Positions 1 to 8,466 of a stretch of DNA of 43,182 bases are shown one piece after another. A model generated the notes under the pieces. It was not told the DNA's origin. It did no database searches and worked only from the letters and a program-made list of their open reading frames with translations. The translations under genes and the position numbers were made by a program. The stretch covers positions 278-43,459 of the forward strand of contig DGQA01000014.1 of assembly GCA_002390705.1 (NCBI GenBank). The letters run 5' to 3'. The stretch comes from Actinobacteria bacterium UBA4426. Lineage in GTDB: Bacteria > Actinomycetota > Actinomycetes > S36-B12. Position 1 is the stretch's first letter; every line of letters starts with the position of its first letter.

Positions 1-273
1 TTCATCAATTAAATTAAGTTCTAATAATGGATCCCAATCTATCAAATAAGGGTTTCCTGCAAAAGAAGAGAACACTTGGTAAGGGGAATCACCATAACCA
101 GTTGGACCAAGGGGACAAGTCTGCCAAAAGCTGAAACCTGATTCATTAAGAAAGTCTATAAATTGCCGAGAATAAAGACCTAAGTTACCCAAGCCATATT
201 TTCCAGGCAAGGAAGTAAGGTGAAGCAATATTCCCGAAGACCTGGACTGTAACCAACTTGGTAAGTTATTCAT
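1..273 (-). CDS. malQ: 4-alpha-glucanotransferase (amylomaltase), N-terminal part, cut by window edge
   Basis: The 91 visible codons from ATG at 273 read as the start of a GH77 4-alpha-glucanotransferase, which transfers glucan segments between maltodextrins in the cytoplasm. Recognisable family pieces are SGILLHLTSLPGKYGLGNLG near residues 13-32, FWQTCPLGPTGYGDSPYQ near 53-70, and FAGNPYLID just after. The C-terminal four fifths lie beyond base 1. No Shine-Dalgarno sequence precedes the ATG. The codons are AT-rich, unlike the actinobacterial genes from about 1830 onward. It runs in the same direction as lepB, 55 bases downstream of it. The family call is confident. Its membership of the same genome as the rest of the window is doubtful (see the junction at 1815-1850). 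Confidence 0.85.
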   Translation of the reverse strand, partial: MNNLPSWLQSRSSGILLHLTSLPGKYGLGNLGLYSRQFIDFLNESGFSFWQTCPLGPTGYGDSPYQVFSSFAGNPYLIDWDPLLELNLIDE

Positions 274-328
274 AAACAGAACAAAACTTATTAATTAGAC
301 ATAATGCATATTGTGCGAAAAATAAGAA

Positions 329-1717
329 TTAATCAGATAAGCCCCATCTTTTGGTAAATGGATAATATACAACAAATGCACGACCAATAATTTCGTTTTC
401 TGGAACATACCCCCAGGCTCTGCCATCCAAACTATCGGTTGAATTATCTCCCATAGCGAAATAACCATTTAACCCAGTTGGATTATTAGAATCACTTTTT
501 TGTGGGACAGTTATAACTTGTTTGTTGGTTAATAATCCTTCGGCTCGATAACCGGGATACTTTAAAGGATTATCCGCATTTGGGTTTTTCGCTAACTCCT
601 GGACCCGTTTGTTATTTTCCTCAAATGCAATGTTACCAGAAAGTACTTGTCCGTTATGGTACATAATTCCGGGGGTTCCTTTTCGGACATCTGTTCCGTT
701 GGTGAAAATATTATCAGGTACAATCATCTGCAATTGATCGCCAGGTTCACCAACAAGTCTTTTAATGTAATACTTATCTTCACCAATTAAACTTTTCACC
801 GGGGTATTTATTTGCCGATTAAAATCATCAATTGTACCAGTCCTAAAAACCGCTGGGTCTCCCGCTTTAGGCTTCACAAAATTATAAGTCATACGATCAA
901 CAAAAAGTGCATCGCCAAGAAGAATATCAAATGCAATCGCCAAATCACCTTTTTTAAAATTCTTTTCAGAGAGCTTTAATCGGTTTCCCGTAAATCCCTG
1001 ATCCTGAGCGATAATCAAGGGTAAATCTCTTAAACTTTCTATTCCTGCAAATTTTTGTGCAATCAATGTATCAAAATCAAATTCTGCAGGTACTTGTAGT
1101 ATTTGTTCCTTCCCTCCTATTTCAAAAACATATTCCTTCACTGTTTTTGGAAAAAGAAAAAAGCGACCATTAGGAAATGTCGCATTGGCAAACCTAAAAC
1201 TGCCTCCATTCTGTAGTAACAAATAAAGATTTCCTGAATTTTCGAGTTCCAACTTGTAATGGGAAGCACCAAGCAAAATCTTATCTAACCCTCGCTCCAT
1301 GATATTTGGGACTTCAGTCGCATCTGAGTATAAATTTGGCTGCATGCCAAAAAAAGATGGATACATTGAATTCGTAGGAATTATAAAAGGTTGCAAAAAG
1401 AAACTTCGGATTCCTATGACTACAATCGCAGCAACCATAAGCATCTCCACATTTTCGACCCAACCTTTTTTGTGGTAATACAGCCCCCCAGACTCTTTTA
1501 ATTGATTATCTAATTCTTCGGCTTTCTGTTCTAGCTCGCTTATTAGGACAGGCTTTGACTTAAGAACCCCGGTTAATTCAGAGACGGAAACCTCTAGCTT
1601 TTTCTCCTGATCCGCAGTTAGAATATCCCTTCGATAAGCCAAAGCTTTTTCGCCTAAACGCAGTATCTCTCGGGCTCCTTTTTTTTGTGATCTGCTCGCT
1701 CTTTCTGAATTATTCAT
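329..1717 (-). CDS. lepB: Signal peptidase I, large Verrucomicrobia-like form
   Basis: This is a 462-residue membrane-anchored serine protease that would cleave signal peptides of exported proteins. A basic and acidic soluble N-terminus (1-85) precedes one membrane segment (about 90-110). Box B, PTNSMYPS, gives nucleophile Ser117. The general-base Lys319 lies in YYIKRLVGEPGD, and the conserved GDNSTDSLDGRAWG box is at 423-436. About 150 extra residues separate box B from the Lys box, so it is much longer than the usual 200-300 residue actinobacterial enzyme, and no second membrane segment is obvious. From memory, large LepB proteins with an NSMYP active site occur in Verrucomicrobia, so the lineage is an inference. 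There is no Shine-Dalgarno sequence before ATG 1717. The gene starts 8 bases after the lepA stop, so the two look co-transcribed. Composition is AT-rich (37% GC by hand count of bases 1141-1200). Confidence 0.9.
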   Translation of the reverse strand: MNNSERASRSQKKGAREILRLGEKALAYRRDILTADQEKKLEVSVSELTGVLKSKPVLISELEQKAEELDNQLKESGGLYYHKKGWVENVEMLMVAAIVVIGIRSFFLQPFIIPTNSMYPSFFGMQPNLYSDATEVPNIMERGLDKILLGASHYKLELENSGNLYLLLQNGGSFRFANATFPNGRFFLFPKTVKEYVFEIGGKEQILQVPAEFDFDTLIAQKFAGIESLRDLPLIIAQDQGFTGNRLKLSEKNFKKGDLAIAFDILLGDALFVDRMTYNFVKPKAGDPAVFRTGTIDDFNRQINTPVKSLIGEDKYYIKRLVGEPGDQLQMIVPDNIFTNGTDVRKGTPGIMYHNGQVLSGNIAFEENNKRVQELAKNPNADNPLKYPGYRAEGLLTNKQVITVPQKSDSNNPTGLNGYFAMGDNSTDSLDGRAWGYVPENEIIGRAFVVYYPFTKRWGLSD

Positions 1718-1725
1718 AAATAAAT

Positions 1726-3546
1726 CTAAGTTGAACTCTTTAAAATTTGAACAAATGCTTCTTGTGGAATGTTGACATTACCAATTTGCTTCATTCGTTT
1801 TTTTCCTTCTTTTTGCTTTTCAAGCAGCTTGCGCTTGCGCGAAATGTCGCCTCCGTAACACTTCGCCAAGACATCTTTGCGAATTGCCCGGATCGTTTCA
1901 CGAGTAATAATGCGCGACCCAATAGCAGCCTGAATTGGAACTTCGAATTGCTGCCGCGGGATCAACTCCTTGAGCTTTTGCACCATCAGGACCCCATAGG
2001 CATAGGACTTTTCACGGTGAACAACAGCGCTGAAAGCATCGACCGCGTCTCCGTGCAAAAGGATGTCGACTTTCACCAGATCAGCTTCCTGCTCACCTGT
2101 TGGCTCGTAATCCAGAGATGCGTACCCCCGGGTTCTTGATTTAAGTTGATCGAAGAAATCAAAAACGATTTCCGCCAGCGGAAGTGTGTACCGCAATTCC
2201 ACACGTTCTTCGGAGAGGTAGTCCATCCCCAGGAGTACGCCACGGCGTTGCTGACAAAGTTCCATTACTGCCCCAACAAATTCCGTAGGCAAAAGAACCG
2301 TGGCCCGAACGACCGGTTCACAAATTTGCGCCAACTTAGATTCAGGGAACTCGCTTGGATTGGTTACAATAATTTCTGTACCTGCGTCGGTGATTACCCG
2401 GTACACCACGTTTGGTGCGGTGGAGATTAACTCCAGGTTGAACTCGCGTTCAAGACGCTCGCGCACGATTTCCAAGTGCAACAGGCCAAGGAATCCACAA
2501 CGGAATCCGAATCCGAGTGCAAGTGAAGTTTCCGGTTCGTAAGTCAGCGAGGCGTCATTGAGCTTCAATTTGTCCAGTGCGTCGCGGAGTTCTGGGTAGT
2601 CCGAGCCATCAAGTGGATAGAGGCCTGAGAAAACCATGGGCTTCGGGTCTTTATAGCCGCCTAATGACTCGGTTGCACCTCGCACGGCGCTAGTGACCGT
2701 GTCACCCACCCGTGACTGTCGTACATCTTTCACACCGGTAATCAGGTATCCAACTTCGCCGACACCGATTCCGTCGGTTGCAATTGGCTCGGGGGAAGTC
2801 ACTCCCACTTCCAAGAGCTCATGGGTTGTCCCCAATGACATCATTTCGATCTTTTCTCGCGTTCCAATTCGACCGTCCACCACACGCACGTATGTGACGA
2901 CACCGCGATAGGTGTCGTAGACGGAGTCAAAGATTAGCGCCCGCGCTGGTGCATCTGCGTCACCTTTTGGCGCTGGGATTCTTTCAATAACCCGTTCCAG
3001 TAGCTCGGACACTCCAGCACCCGTTTTGGCAGATACTTTCAAAATATCAGCCGGGTCACAGCCGATAATGTGCGCGAGCTCTGCTGCATATTTCTCGGGT
3101 TGAGCGGCCGGGAGGTCAATCTTGTTGAGCACGGGGATAATCTCCAAGTCATTCTCCATGGCGAGGTACAAGTTCGCCAAGGTTTGAGCCTCAATCCCTT
3201 GAGCCGCATCAACCAACAGGATGGCACCTTCACAGGCGGCCAACGACCGGGAAACTTCATAGGTGAAGTCAACGTGACCTGGGGTGTCGATCAGGTTCAG
3301 CACATATTCGTTGCCGTCGGGAGCCTGATAGGGCAAACGGACGGCTTGTGACTTGATAGTGATCCCTCGTTCCCGCTCAATATCCATGCGGTCGAGGTAT
3401 TGAGCCCGCATGGATCGGGCGTCAACTAGGCCCGTGTGCTGCAGCATCCGGTCTGCGAGGGTGGATTTGCCGTGGTCAATATGGGCAATAATGCAAAAAT
3501 TTCGCACTACCGCGGGATCGGTGGACCCTGGGCGCGGACTGCTCAC
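1726..3546 (-). CDS. lepA: Elongation factor 4 (LepA), probably chimeric at its 3' end
   Basis: Translational GTPase that back-translocates or remodels stalled ribosomes. The chosen start is GTG at 3546, because a GAGG (3553-3556) lies 6 bases upstream; a longer frame opens with TTG at 3606 but has no good ribosome site. From the GTG the protein has 606 residues, the normal length. The P-loop AHIDHGKST is at 21-29, followed by DTPGHVDF and NKID, with the LepA C-terminal domain at the end. The last 30 or so codons (1726 to about 1825) switch abruptly to AT-rich usage and the ending NVNIPQEAFVQIL, while the body is about 55% GC (hand count of bases 2041-2100). The protein is intact, but the gene is probably a join of two genomes at the highly conserved KRKLLEKQKEGKKRMK stretch. 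It is divergent from rpsT. Confidence 0.93.
   Translation of the reverse strand: MSSPRPGSTDPAVVRNFCIIAHIDHGKSTLADRMLQHTGLVDARSMRAQYLDRMDIERERGITIKSQAVRLPYQAPDGNEYVLNLIDTPGHVDFTYEVSRSLAACEGAILLVDAAQGIEAQTLANLYLAMENDLEIIPVLNKIDLPAAQPEKYAAELAHIIGCDPADILKVSAKTGAGVSELLERVIERIPAPKGDADAPARALIFDSVYDTYRGVVTYVRVVDGRIGTREKIEMMSLGTTHELLEVGVTSPEPIATDGIGVGEVGYLITGVKDVRQSRVGDTVTSAVRGATESLGGYKDPKPMVFSGLYPLDGSDYPELRDALDKLKLNDASLTYEPETSLALGFGFRCGFLGLLHLEIVRERLEREFNLELISTAPNVVYRVITDAGTEIIVTNPSEFPESKLAQICEPVVRATVLLPTEFVGAVMELCQQRRGVLLGMDYLSEERVELRYTLPLAEIVFDFFDQLKSRTRGYASLDYEPTGEQEADLVKVDILLHGDAVDAFSAVVHREKSYAYGVLMVQKLKELIPRQQFEVPIQAAIGSRIITRETIRAIRKDVLAKCYGGDISRKRKLLEKQKEGKKRMKQIGNVNIPQEAFVQILKSST
1815..1850. 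other. Composition break inside lepA
   Basis: Left of about 1820 the sequence is AT-rich (malQ, lepB, the lepA tail). Right of about 1835 it is GC-balanced with actinobacterial gene content. The break falls in codons for one of the most conserved stretches of LepA, where short nucleotide identity between phyla is expected. An assembly chimera or homologous recombination would both produce this picture. Confidence 0.6.
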
Positions 3547-3737
3547 GTTTTTCCTCACAGTAAATGGGACGGGCGAAAGAATGGGTGGGACAGCGTTCTC
3601 GATCAATTATCCGGCGGAGTCAGGGCCAGTGGCTTAGGGGGCCTAGCCTAGGGGTAGTCTGTGACGGCTGTACTAACCACATCGTCCGGCATTCACAGCT
3701 AGGCGATCACAACCAGAACTGAGAGCATAGAACTAAT

Positions 3738-3998
3738 ATGGCAAATATCAAGTCACAGAAGAAGCGAATTCTCACGAATGAGAAAGCGCGCCTTCGCAAT
3801 AAGTCGGTCAAGTCAACCCTCAAGTCCGCCGTGCGCAAGTTCCGCGAGACCCTGGCAACCGGTGACAAGGCCGCAACCGTTGAAGCCGCACGTGCAGCCA
3901 ACCGCGAGCTGGACCTGGCAGTTCGTAAGGGTGTCATTCACGAGAATCAAGCCGCTAACCGCAAGAGTTCAATCTCAAAGCAAGCCGCAGCCCTCTAA
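3738..3998 (+). CDS. rpsT: 30S ribosomal protein S20
   Basis: An 86-residue protein rich in Lys and Arg that begins MANIKSQKKRILTNEKARLRN and is full length for bacterial S20, a primary 16S rRNA binding protein of the small subunit. ATG at 3738 is the obvious start, although the upstream sequence has only a weak ribosome site. It is one of the few plus-strand genes here and is divergent from lepA, with 191 bases between the two starts. That arrangement of S20 between lepA and holA is standard in Actinobacteria. It is monocistronic, with a strong hairpin terminator 20 bases after the stop. It is convergent with holA. Confidence 0.98.
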   Translation: MANIKSQKKRILTNEKARLRNKSVKSTLKSAVRKFRETLATGDKAATVEAARAANRELDLAVRKGVIHENQAANRKSSISKQAAAL

Positions 3999-4017
3999 AT
4001 CAGTCCACATAACTTTT

Positions 4018-4054
4018 TGTGACCCGCACTAGCGAGTGCGGGTCACAAGTTTTT
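4018..4054 (+). terminator. Intrinsic terminator of rpsT
   Basis: A perfect 13-base-pair stem (4018-4030 with 4035-4047) has an AGCG tetraloop and is followed on the plus strand by AGTTTTT. The mirrored strand has an A-run, so it works for rpsT only. The right arm of the stem also encodes the last codons and stop of holA on the other strand. Confidence 0.9.
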
Positions 4055-5027
4055 CTAGCTCAAATAGTTTTTGTTCGAGGTCAAGTGCAGTGCCAGTCTC
4101 AATCCCGCCTTTCATCGCAGGATCAGCCTCTGCAATCGCGACTACAAGTGAGGCCAACTTGCGTTGATCACCGCTCCAACGGGACCACTGTGTGCGAAGG
4201 GTCTTTACTTTCCACGGAGGCACCCCGGCTTCACGGGCCACCTCGTTATCGCTCGCGCCTGGTGCAGAGCCGCCCACCAAAATCATAGATCGCAAGCCAC
4301 TCGCCATCGCGGTGACTGTGGTCACTCCCACTCGACCTGGGTCTGATTCCAAAGCAGTCTGCCGCAGTAGTTTCATGGCATCAGCCGTTCGTTTTTCCCA
4401 GATCGCATCTGAGATCTTGTACCCACTAATCGGCGCGGTTCCTTCAAAATATGCACGCACGTGAACTTCGTCAATTGGGTCGACTTCAACATCACTACAG
4501 AGTTGGCCAATTGCGCTGATCAGCGCCGGGAAATCTTGCCCGAATGACTCAACTAAAAGATTAAGCGCCGCCGGGGTCATCTTGCGTTTGCGGCGGGTCA
4601 CTTCTTTGGTCAGGAAAGCGATCGTCTCTGGGCCGCGTTTGATATCTTTACATTCTATTTTTTCAGCGCCGGCTTTAACCGCTGCATCAATTAGTGGCTT
4701 ACGCTTGTTGCCACCCGGGTGGGTGAGCAGCAGCCATACGTTTTCAGGTAACTGATCAAAAATTTCTTTGAGTGAATCGACCCCGTCGTCGTCGAGGTCG
4801 TCTATTCCCTCAATCACCATCAGGACGTCTTCTCCGAATAACGTCGGTGCACATGCTTGTGCAATATTCGCGGCGGCTTCATCATCTGATGGGTCAACAA
4901 CAATCCGGGTGATATCGGGCACTTCCCTAGTGACCGCAGCGATGGTGCTGGCTTTTACGCGATCAACGAGCGCCGTTTCACTTCCGACCGCGATGGTGAT
5001 CCGATTAGGCACACCCAAGCATTGCAT
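4029..5027 (-). CDS. holA: DNA polymerase III delta subunit
   Basis: A 332-residue delta subunit that opens the beta clamp within the clamp-loader complex. The sequence shows the family layout: an AAA-like N-terminal half (RITIAVGSETALVDR and the LLLTHPGGNKRKPLIDA region) and a helical C-terminal collar domain ending LFELEKLVTRTR. The frame is open further upstream, but ATG 5027 is preferred: GAGGTG sits five bases before it and overlaps the comEC stop, and an upstream start would lie deep inside comEC. It is translationally coupled to comEC (7-base gap). Its 3' end is convergent with rpsT and shares DNA with the rpsT terminator. Confidence 0.92.
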   Translation of the reverse strand: MQCLGVPNRITIAVGSETALVDRVKASTIAAVTREVPDITRIVVDPSDDEAAANIAQACAPTLFGEDVLMVIEGIDDLDDDGVDSLKEIFDQLPENVWLLLTHPGGNKRKPLIDAAVKAGAEKIECKDIKRGPETIAFLTKEVTRRKRKMTPAALNLLVESFGQDFPALISAIGQLCSDVEVDPIDEVHVRAYFEGTAPISGYKISDAIWEKRTADAMKLLRQTALESDPGRVGVTTVTAMASGLRSMILVGGSAPGASDNEVAREAGVPPWKVKTLRTQWSRWSGDQRKLASLVVAIAEADPAMKGGIETGTALDLEQKLFELEKLVTRTR

Positions 5028-5034
5028 AAGCACC

Positions 5035-7386
5035 TCAGTCTTGGGTAACAGCGCTCCACACGCCATCGGGAGAAAGTGAAAGTGCGACCGCGCCATCTTG
5101 GTCGGTGCGGTAGATCCGCGCCCCACCCCACTGGTCAATTGCCGCACGAGCCGGGTGGCCGTATTCGTTGTCTTCACCCACGCTGATCAAAGCAATTTCA
5201 GGTTCTGCCCATTCGGAGAAACCCGGATCTAGGTTTGCCGAACCATGGTGCGGCACCTTTAATACATCTACGTCAACTGATGTCACCTCGCGCATGATCT
5301 CCGATTGTGCTTCGCGCTCAATATCTCCTGTGAGCAAAATCCCGCGACCCTCGAGTGATGCCAGGACCACAACACTGGCGTTATTTGGCATCGATCCTGC
5401 CCGGATGTAGCGTGCCGGCCAGAGCACTTGCAAACTCATGCTACCCAGTGAGAACTGCTGACCCGCGCTCACTTCTGATTGTGGAATACCGGCGGGGATC
5501 TCGCGCAACACATATTCAAATTGCTCTTTAGGTTCGTGGTAACCCGTTGCAATGATTCTCTGCACGTTGCGCCCACGAAGCGCCCCGGAGATTCCTCCCA
5601 CATGGTCTCGGTGATAATGGGTGAACACGATTGCCGTGATCTGCGTGACCGCTAAATCAGCTAGGCACCTATCAATCAACTCGGCGTCCCCACCCACATC
5701 AAACACGATCACCCCACCACCCCGATCCCGCAACACCAGTGCGTCACCCTGTCCGACGTCACACATAACTAGTGACCAGGATTCACCCGGCCAGGTATTC
5801 CACGGGGCAAAATTCATCCCTTGAATCAACAAAAATGACAATAAGGCCACGCCAGAACCAATCGCAATCAAAGGTTGTGAGAAATACCAGGCCAAGGCGA
5901 CAGCAGCCACCACAGGAATTATTGCAAGCAGGACCCCTGCGCCACGAGAAGTGGGCCACTGGGCAAAGAACTCCGCCAGCAATGCGATCCATGTTGCCGG
6001 CCAGGAACTCACCAGCGCTAATCCATGGGCAAGCTCAGGGCTCACCAGCGATGCGAGAGAACTCAACAGGCCTCCTACCGTGATGAACACAACCATGGGC
6101 ATTGCCAAAATATTTGCGGGCACCGATCCGAGACCAATTGGTGTTCCCATGGCGATCAGCACCGGCAAGGTGGCGATTTGCGCGGCAATGGTCAACATCG
6201 CAGCAGCAAGAATGATGGGTGGAATTCGAGCCAGGACTGGTGTTCGCTTGGCTTGCTCAATCAAGATCGGAGTGAACACAACCAACCCGCCTGTGGCGCA
6301 AGCCGAGAGCGCGAATCCCCACGAGATTCCCAAACTTGGGTCAGAAATTAACAGTATGATTATGGCGGTGGAAAGAATCGATGGCCCGGCCGTACGTCCC
6401 CCAACCAGAAACGCAACGACCACAATCGCACCCATGGTTGCGGCGCGAACCACGCTTGGTTGTGGTTGCACCAAGATCACGTAGAAGCCTAAAGCACCGA
6501 GGCAGAGTGCAACACGACCCCAAAGTTTTATGCCCACCAGCGTGCAGATCAACACAACCAAGGCCAGCACGATCGCCACATTTCCGCCGGACACAGCGGT
6601 GAGGTGGGCTAATCCGCTCACACGCATTTGATCTTTGAGTTCACCTGGCATCGCTGACTCGTCCCCAATCGCCAGTCCCGCAACCAAAGAACCTGCGCGT
6701 TTGTCAACACCTGATAATGCGTTATCCAGCCCAATGCGCATTGTGTGGGCCAGCGAGTCCAAGAATCCGGGTGCGGCGAGGATTTCGATTTGGGTGACTG
6801 AGCTCACCCCAGCGGCAAAATTTCCATAGCGATAGGACCGTCCCAACTTGCCCGTGATCACAACTAATGTCCCTGGTGGAGGTACCGTGATTTCTAATTC
6901 ACTCTCCACAGTCATCGGAATTTCAATGTGATAACTCACATTCTTAACCGTGATGAGGTCAGTGGCAACCGTTACTACCGAAATCTCAGGGGACTTCCAC
7001 ACTGCCGCTGTCGATGTCACTCGCCTTTGCACTTCATTACTGATCACTCCCCGAATTTGGGCATTAGGTTTTTGATTGATCCAAGTTGCAAGAGGTTCAC
7101 TAGTGTGGGCATGTACGTGTAACGCTGCAGAAAAACAGCCCAAAATAACGAAGGTTGTAAAGATTACGCAGGCGATAAATAGTTGGGACCCAAATTCACT
7201 GGGTCGTAACCGCCAATAATAAATTGCAACTGTCACTGTGAACGCAACTACAAAAGCCAGGACCAGCAATACACGTTGTGACTCCGAATGGCGACTGAGC
7301 GGGTCAGGGTCTTGACCTGTGACAAAGAAAGTGGTTGCCACACCCAGCCACAGACCCGCCGCCGGAAATACCAGTCGCAAATCCAT
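5035..7386 (-). CDS. comEC: ComEC/Rec2 DNA-uptake channel
   Basis: A 783-residue polytopic membrane protein that carries single-stranded DNA across the inner membrane in natural transformation. It has N-terminal membrane helices, an OB-like extracytoplasmic region (about 100-205), the competence domain with SGLAHLTAVSGGNVA at 257-271 and several helices to about 520, then a C-terminal metallo-beta-lactamase-like domain. That domain keeps the metal motif HYHRDH (590-595) and a later LTGDIE and PHHGS, so it is the long ComEC type with the nuclease-like tail. ATG start at 7386, 12 bases after the comEA stop. The comEA-comEC-holA order is the common actinobacterial operon. No frameshift is seen, so uptake capacity may be retained, but the pilus genes are outside the window. 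Confidence 0.94.
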   Translation of the reverse strand: MDLRLVFPAAGLWLGVATTFFVTGQDPDPLSRHSESQRVLLVLAFVVAFTVTVAIYYWRLRPSEFGSQLFIACVIFTTFVILGCFSAALHVHAHTSEPLATWINQKPNAQIRGVISNEVQRRVTSTAAVWKSPEISVVTVATDLITVKNVSYHIEIPMTVESELEITVPPPGTLVVITGKLGRSYRYGNFAAGVSSVTQIEILAAPGFLDSLAHTMRIGLDNALSGVDKRAGSLVAGLAIGDESAMPGELKDQMRVSGLAHLTAVSGGNVAIVLALVVLICTLVGIKLWGRVALCLGALGFYVILVQPQPSVVRAATMGAIVVVAFLVGGRTAGPSILSTAIIILLISDPSLGISWGFALSACATGGLVVFTPILIEQAKRTPVLARIPPIILAAAMLTIAAQIATLPVLIAMGTPIGLGSVPANILAMPMVVFITVGGLLSSLASLVSPELAHGLALVSSWPATWIALLAEFFAQWPTSRGAGVLLAIIPVVAAVALAWYFSQPLIAIGSGVALLSFLLIQGMNFAPWNTWPGESWSLVMCDVGQGDALVLRDRGGGVIVFDVGGDAELIDRCLADLAVTQITAIVFTHYHRDHVGGISGALRGRNVQRIIATGYHEPKEQFEYVLREIPAGIPQSEVSAGQQFSLGSMSLQVLWPARYIRAGSMPNNASVVVLASLEGRGILLTGDIEREAQSEIMREVTSVDVDVLKVPHHGSANLDPGFSEWAEPEIALISVGEDNEYGHPARAAIDQWGGARIYRTDQDGAVALSLSPDGVWSAVTQD

Positions 7387-7398
7387 TCACGATACTCT

Positions 7399-8118
7399 TT
7401 AAAGTCGTGCGATATCGCGGATGCTGCCCAGGATCGCCTCACCAATTCCAGAAACATCTCCGAGTGAATCAATTGACGTGAACGGTCCATTGGTCTGGCG
7501 GTAACTCACGATTCGCGCCGCAATGGCCGGACCTACACCAGGCAGTCCTTCCAGTTCATTTTTTGATGCACTGTTAATCCTGATCCCAGCAGCCTCGCCA
7601 CCGGACCCGTTACTTTCACTGACCAGAATCTGCTCACCATCGACCACTTCGCGCGCCAAGTTCACAGAGTTGGCAGCCTTTTTCTTAGTCACTCCCCCAG
7701 CAGCCTCAACTGCGTCCGCCACCCGCGCACCGGCAAAAAGCCGGTAAAGTCCTGGCTTCTTAACTGAGCCGGCCACATGAACAATAACCTCAACTGTTGA
7801 TGCTGGTGTGTCTAGGACGAGTTCTGATTCGACCACCAAAGTGGTGGGATTTGCAGCACCCGGGCGGCCAAAAAACCATAGTGCGAGAACCACGCTGAGT
7901 ACTACCCCCACTATAAAAAATAGTGGACGAATGCTGCGGCCCTCCCAACGGCCTATCCGAAAACGAGGCTCTGGTTCAGTGCCTTTCTCCCGGGTGCCTC
8001 GGCGCCTGGCGTCGGGGGCCATGAACTCTTGTGGTTCAGGACCGATTTTCCAGTCTTCTAGCGCAAGCTTCAATCGATCTGATGCTTTAGTGCTCGTCGT
8101 TTTCCGAGTTCCCAACAT
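7399..8118 (-). CDS. comEA: ComEA-like DNA-binding competence protein
   Basis: A 239-residue protein with a hydrophilic cytoplasmic N-terminus, one membrane helix near residues 71-90, a SLBB domain (about 110-165, VHVAGSVKKPGLYRL) and a C-terminal helix-hairpin-helix DNA-binding domain (about 178-239, with LEGLPGVGPAIAARI and the GDVSGIG repeat). It would hold incoming double-stranded DNA outside the membrane and pass it to ComEC. The start is ATG 8118; the upstream ribosome site is weak. It is the first gene of the comEA-comEC-holA run, preceded by the 348-base gap to degV. The domain order is the standard one and no residue looks missing. Confidence 0.92.
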   Translation of the reverse strand: MLGTRKTTSTKASDRLKLALEDWKIGPEPQEFMAPDARRRGTREKGTEPEPRFRIGRWEGRSIRPLFFIVGVVLSVVLALWFFGRPGAANPTTLVVESELVLDTPASTVEVIVHVAGSVKKPGLYRLFAGARVADAVEAAGGVTKKKAANSVNLAREVVDGEQILVSESNGSGGEAAGIRINSASKNELEGLPGVGPAIAARIVSYRQTNGPFTSIDSLGDVSGIGEAILGSIRDIARL

Positions 8119-8466
8119 GTAATGAAACTAAGGTCAGTTGCCCTCAATAGGAAGGGGGCATCTTCTCCTGTGGATTACCTAACACCGAGTCGCGAACTGG
8201 CTTGCCACGTACAACACGCATTGAGGCTGGGGATTGCCGCGCGGACTGTTGAAAGGGTCAATACAAAAGGCGTCCAAGCATGGGCCCACCCGTAACGAGT
8301 GCGTACGGGCCTCATGGATTAATTACCCACGAAAGGTTGTTAAAAACCACCTCGTGTCTGTACATGTACAAGACCGCTCGAGGTCCATGTTGCATGTTGC
8401 ATGTTGCCAGCACACGCCTTTGGGCACGATTCGCACTAATACTTCACAACAACAAGTTAATCCGAA
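8119..8466. other. Intergenic region between degV and comEA
   Basis: No convincing gene in 348 bases. It holds a perfect 12-base palindrome TGTACATGTACA (8359-8370), three tandem copies of CATGTTG (8386-8406) and a CCCGTA/TACGGG inverted repeat with a 9-base loop (about 8289-8309). It must carry the comEA promoter. No clear -35/-10 pair or U-tailed terminator is visible. Confidence 0.5.
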
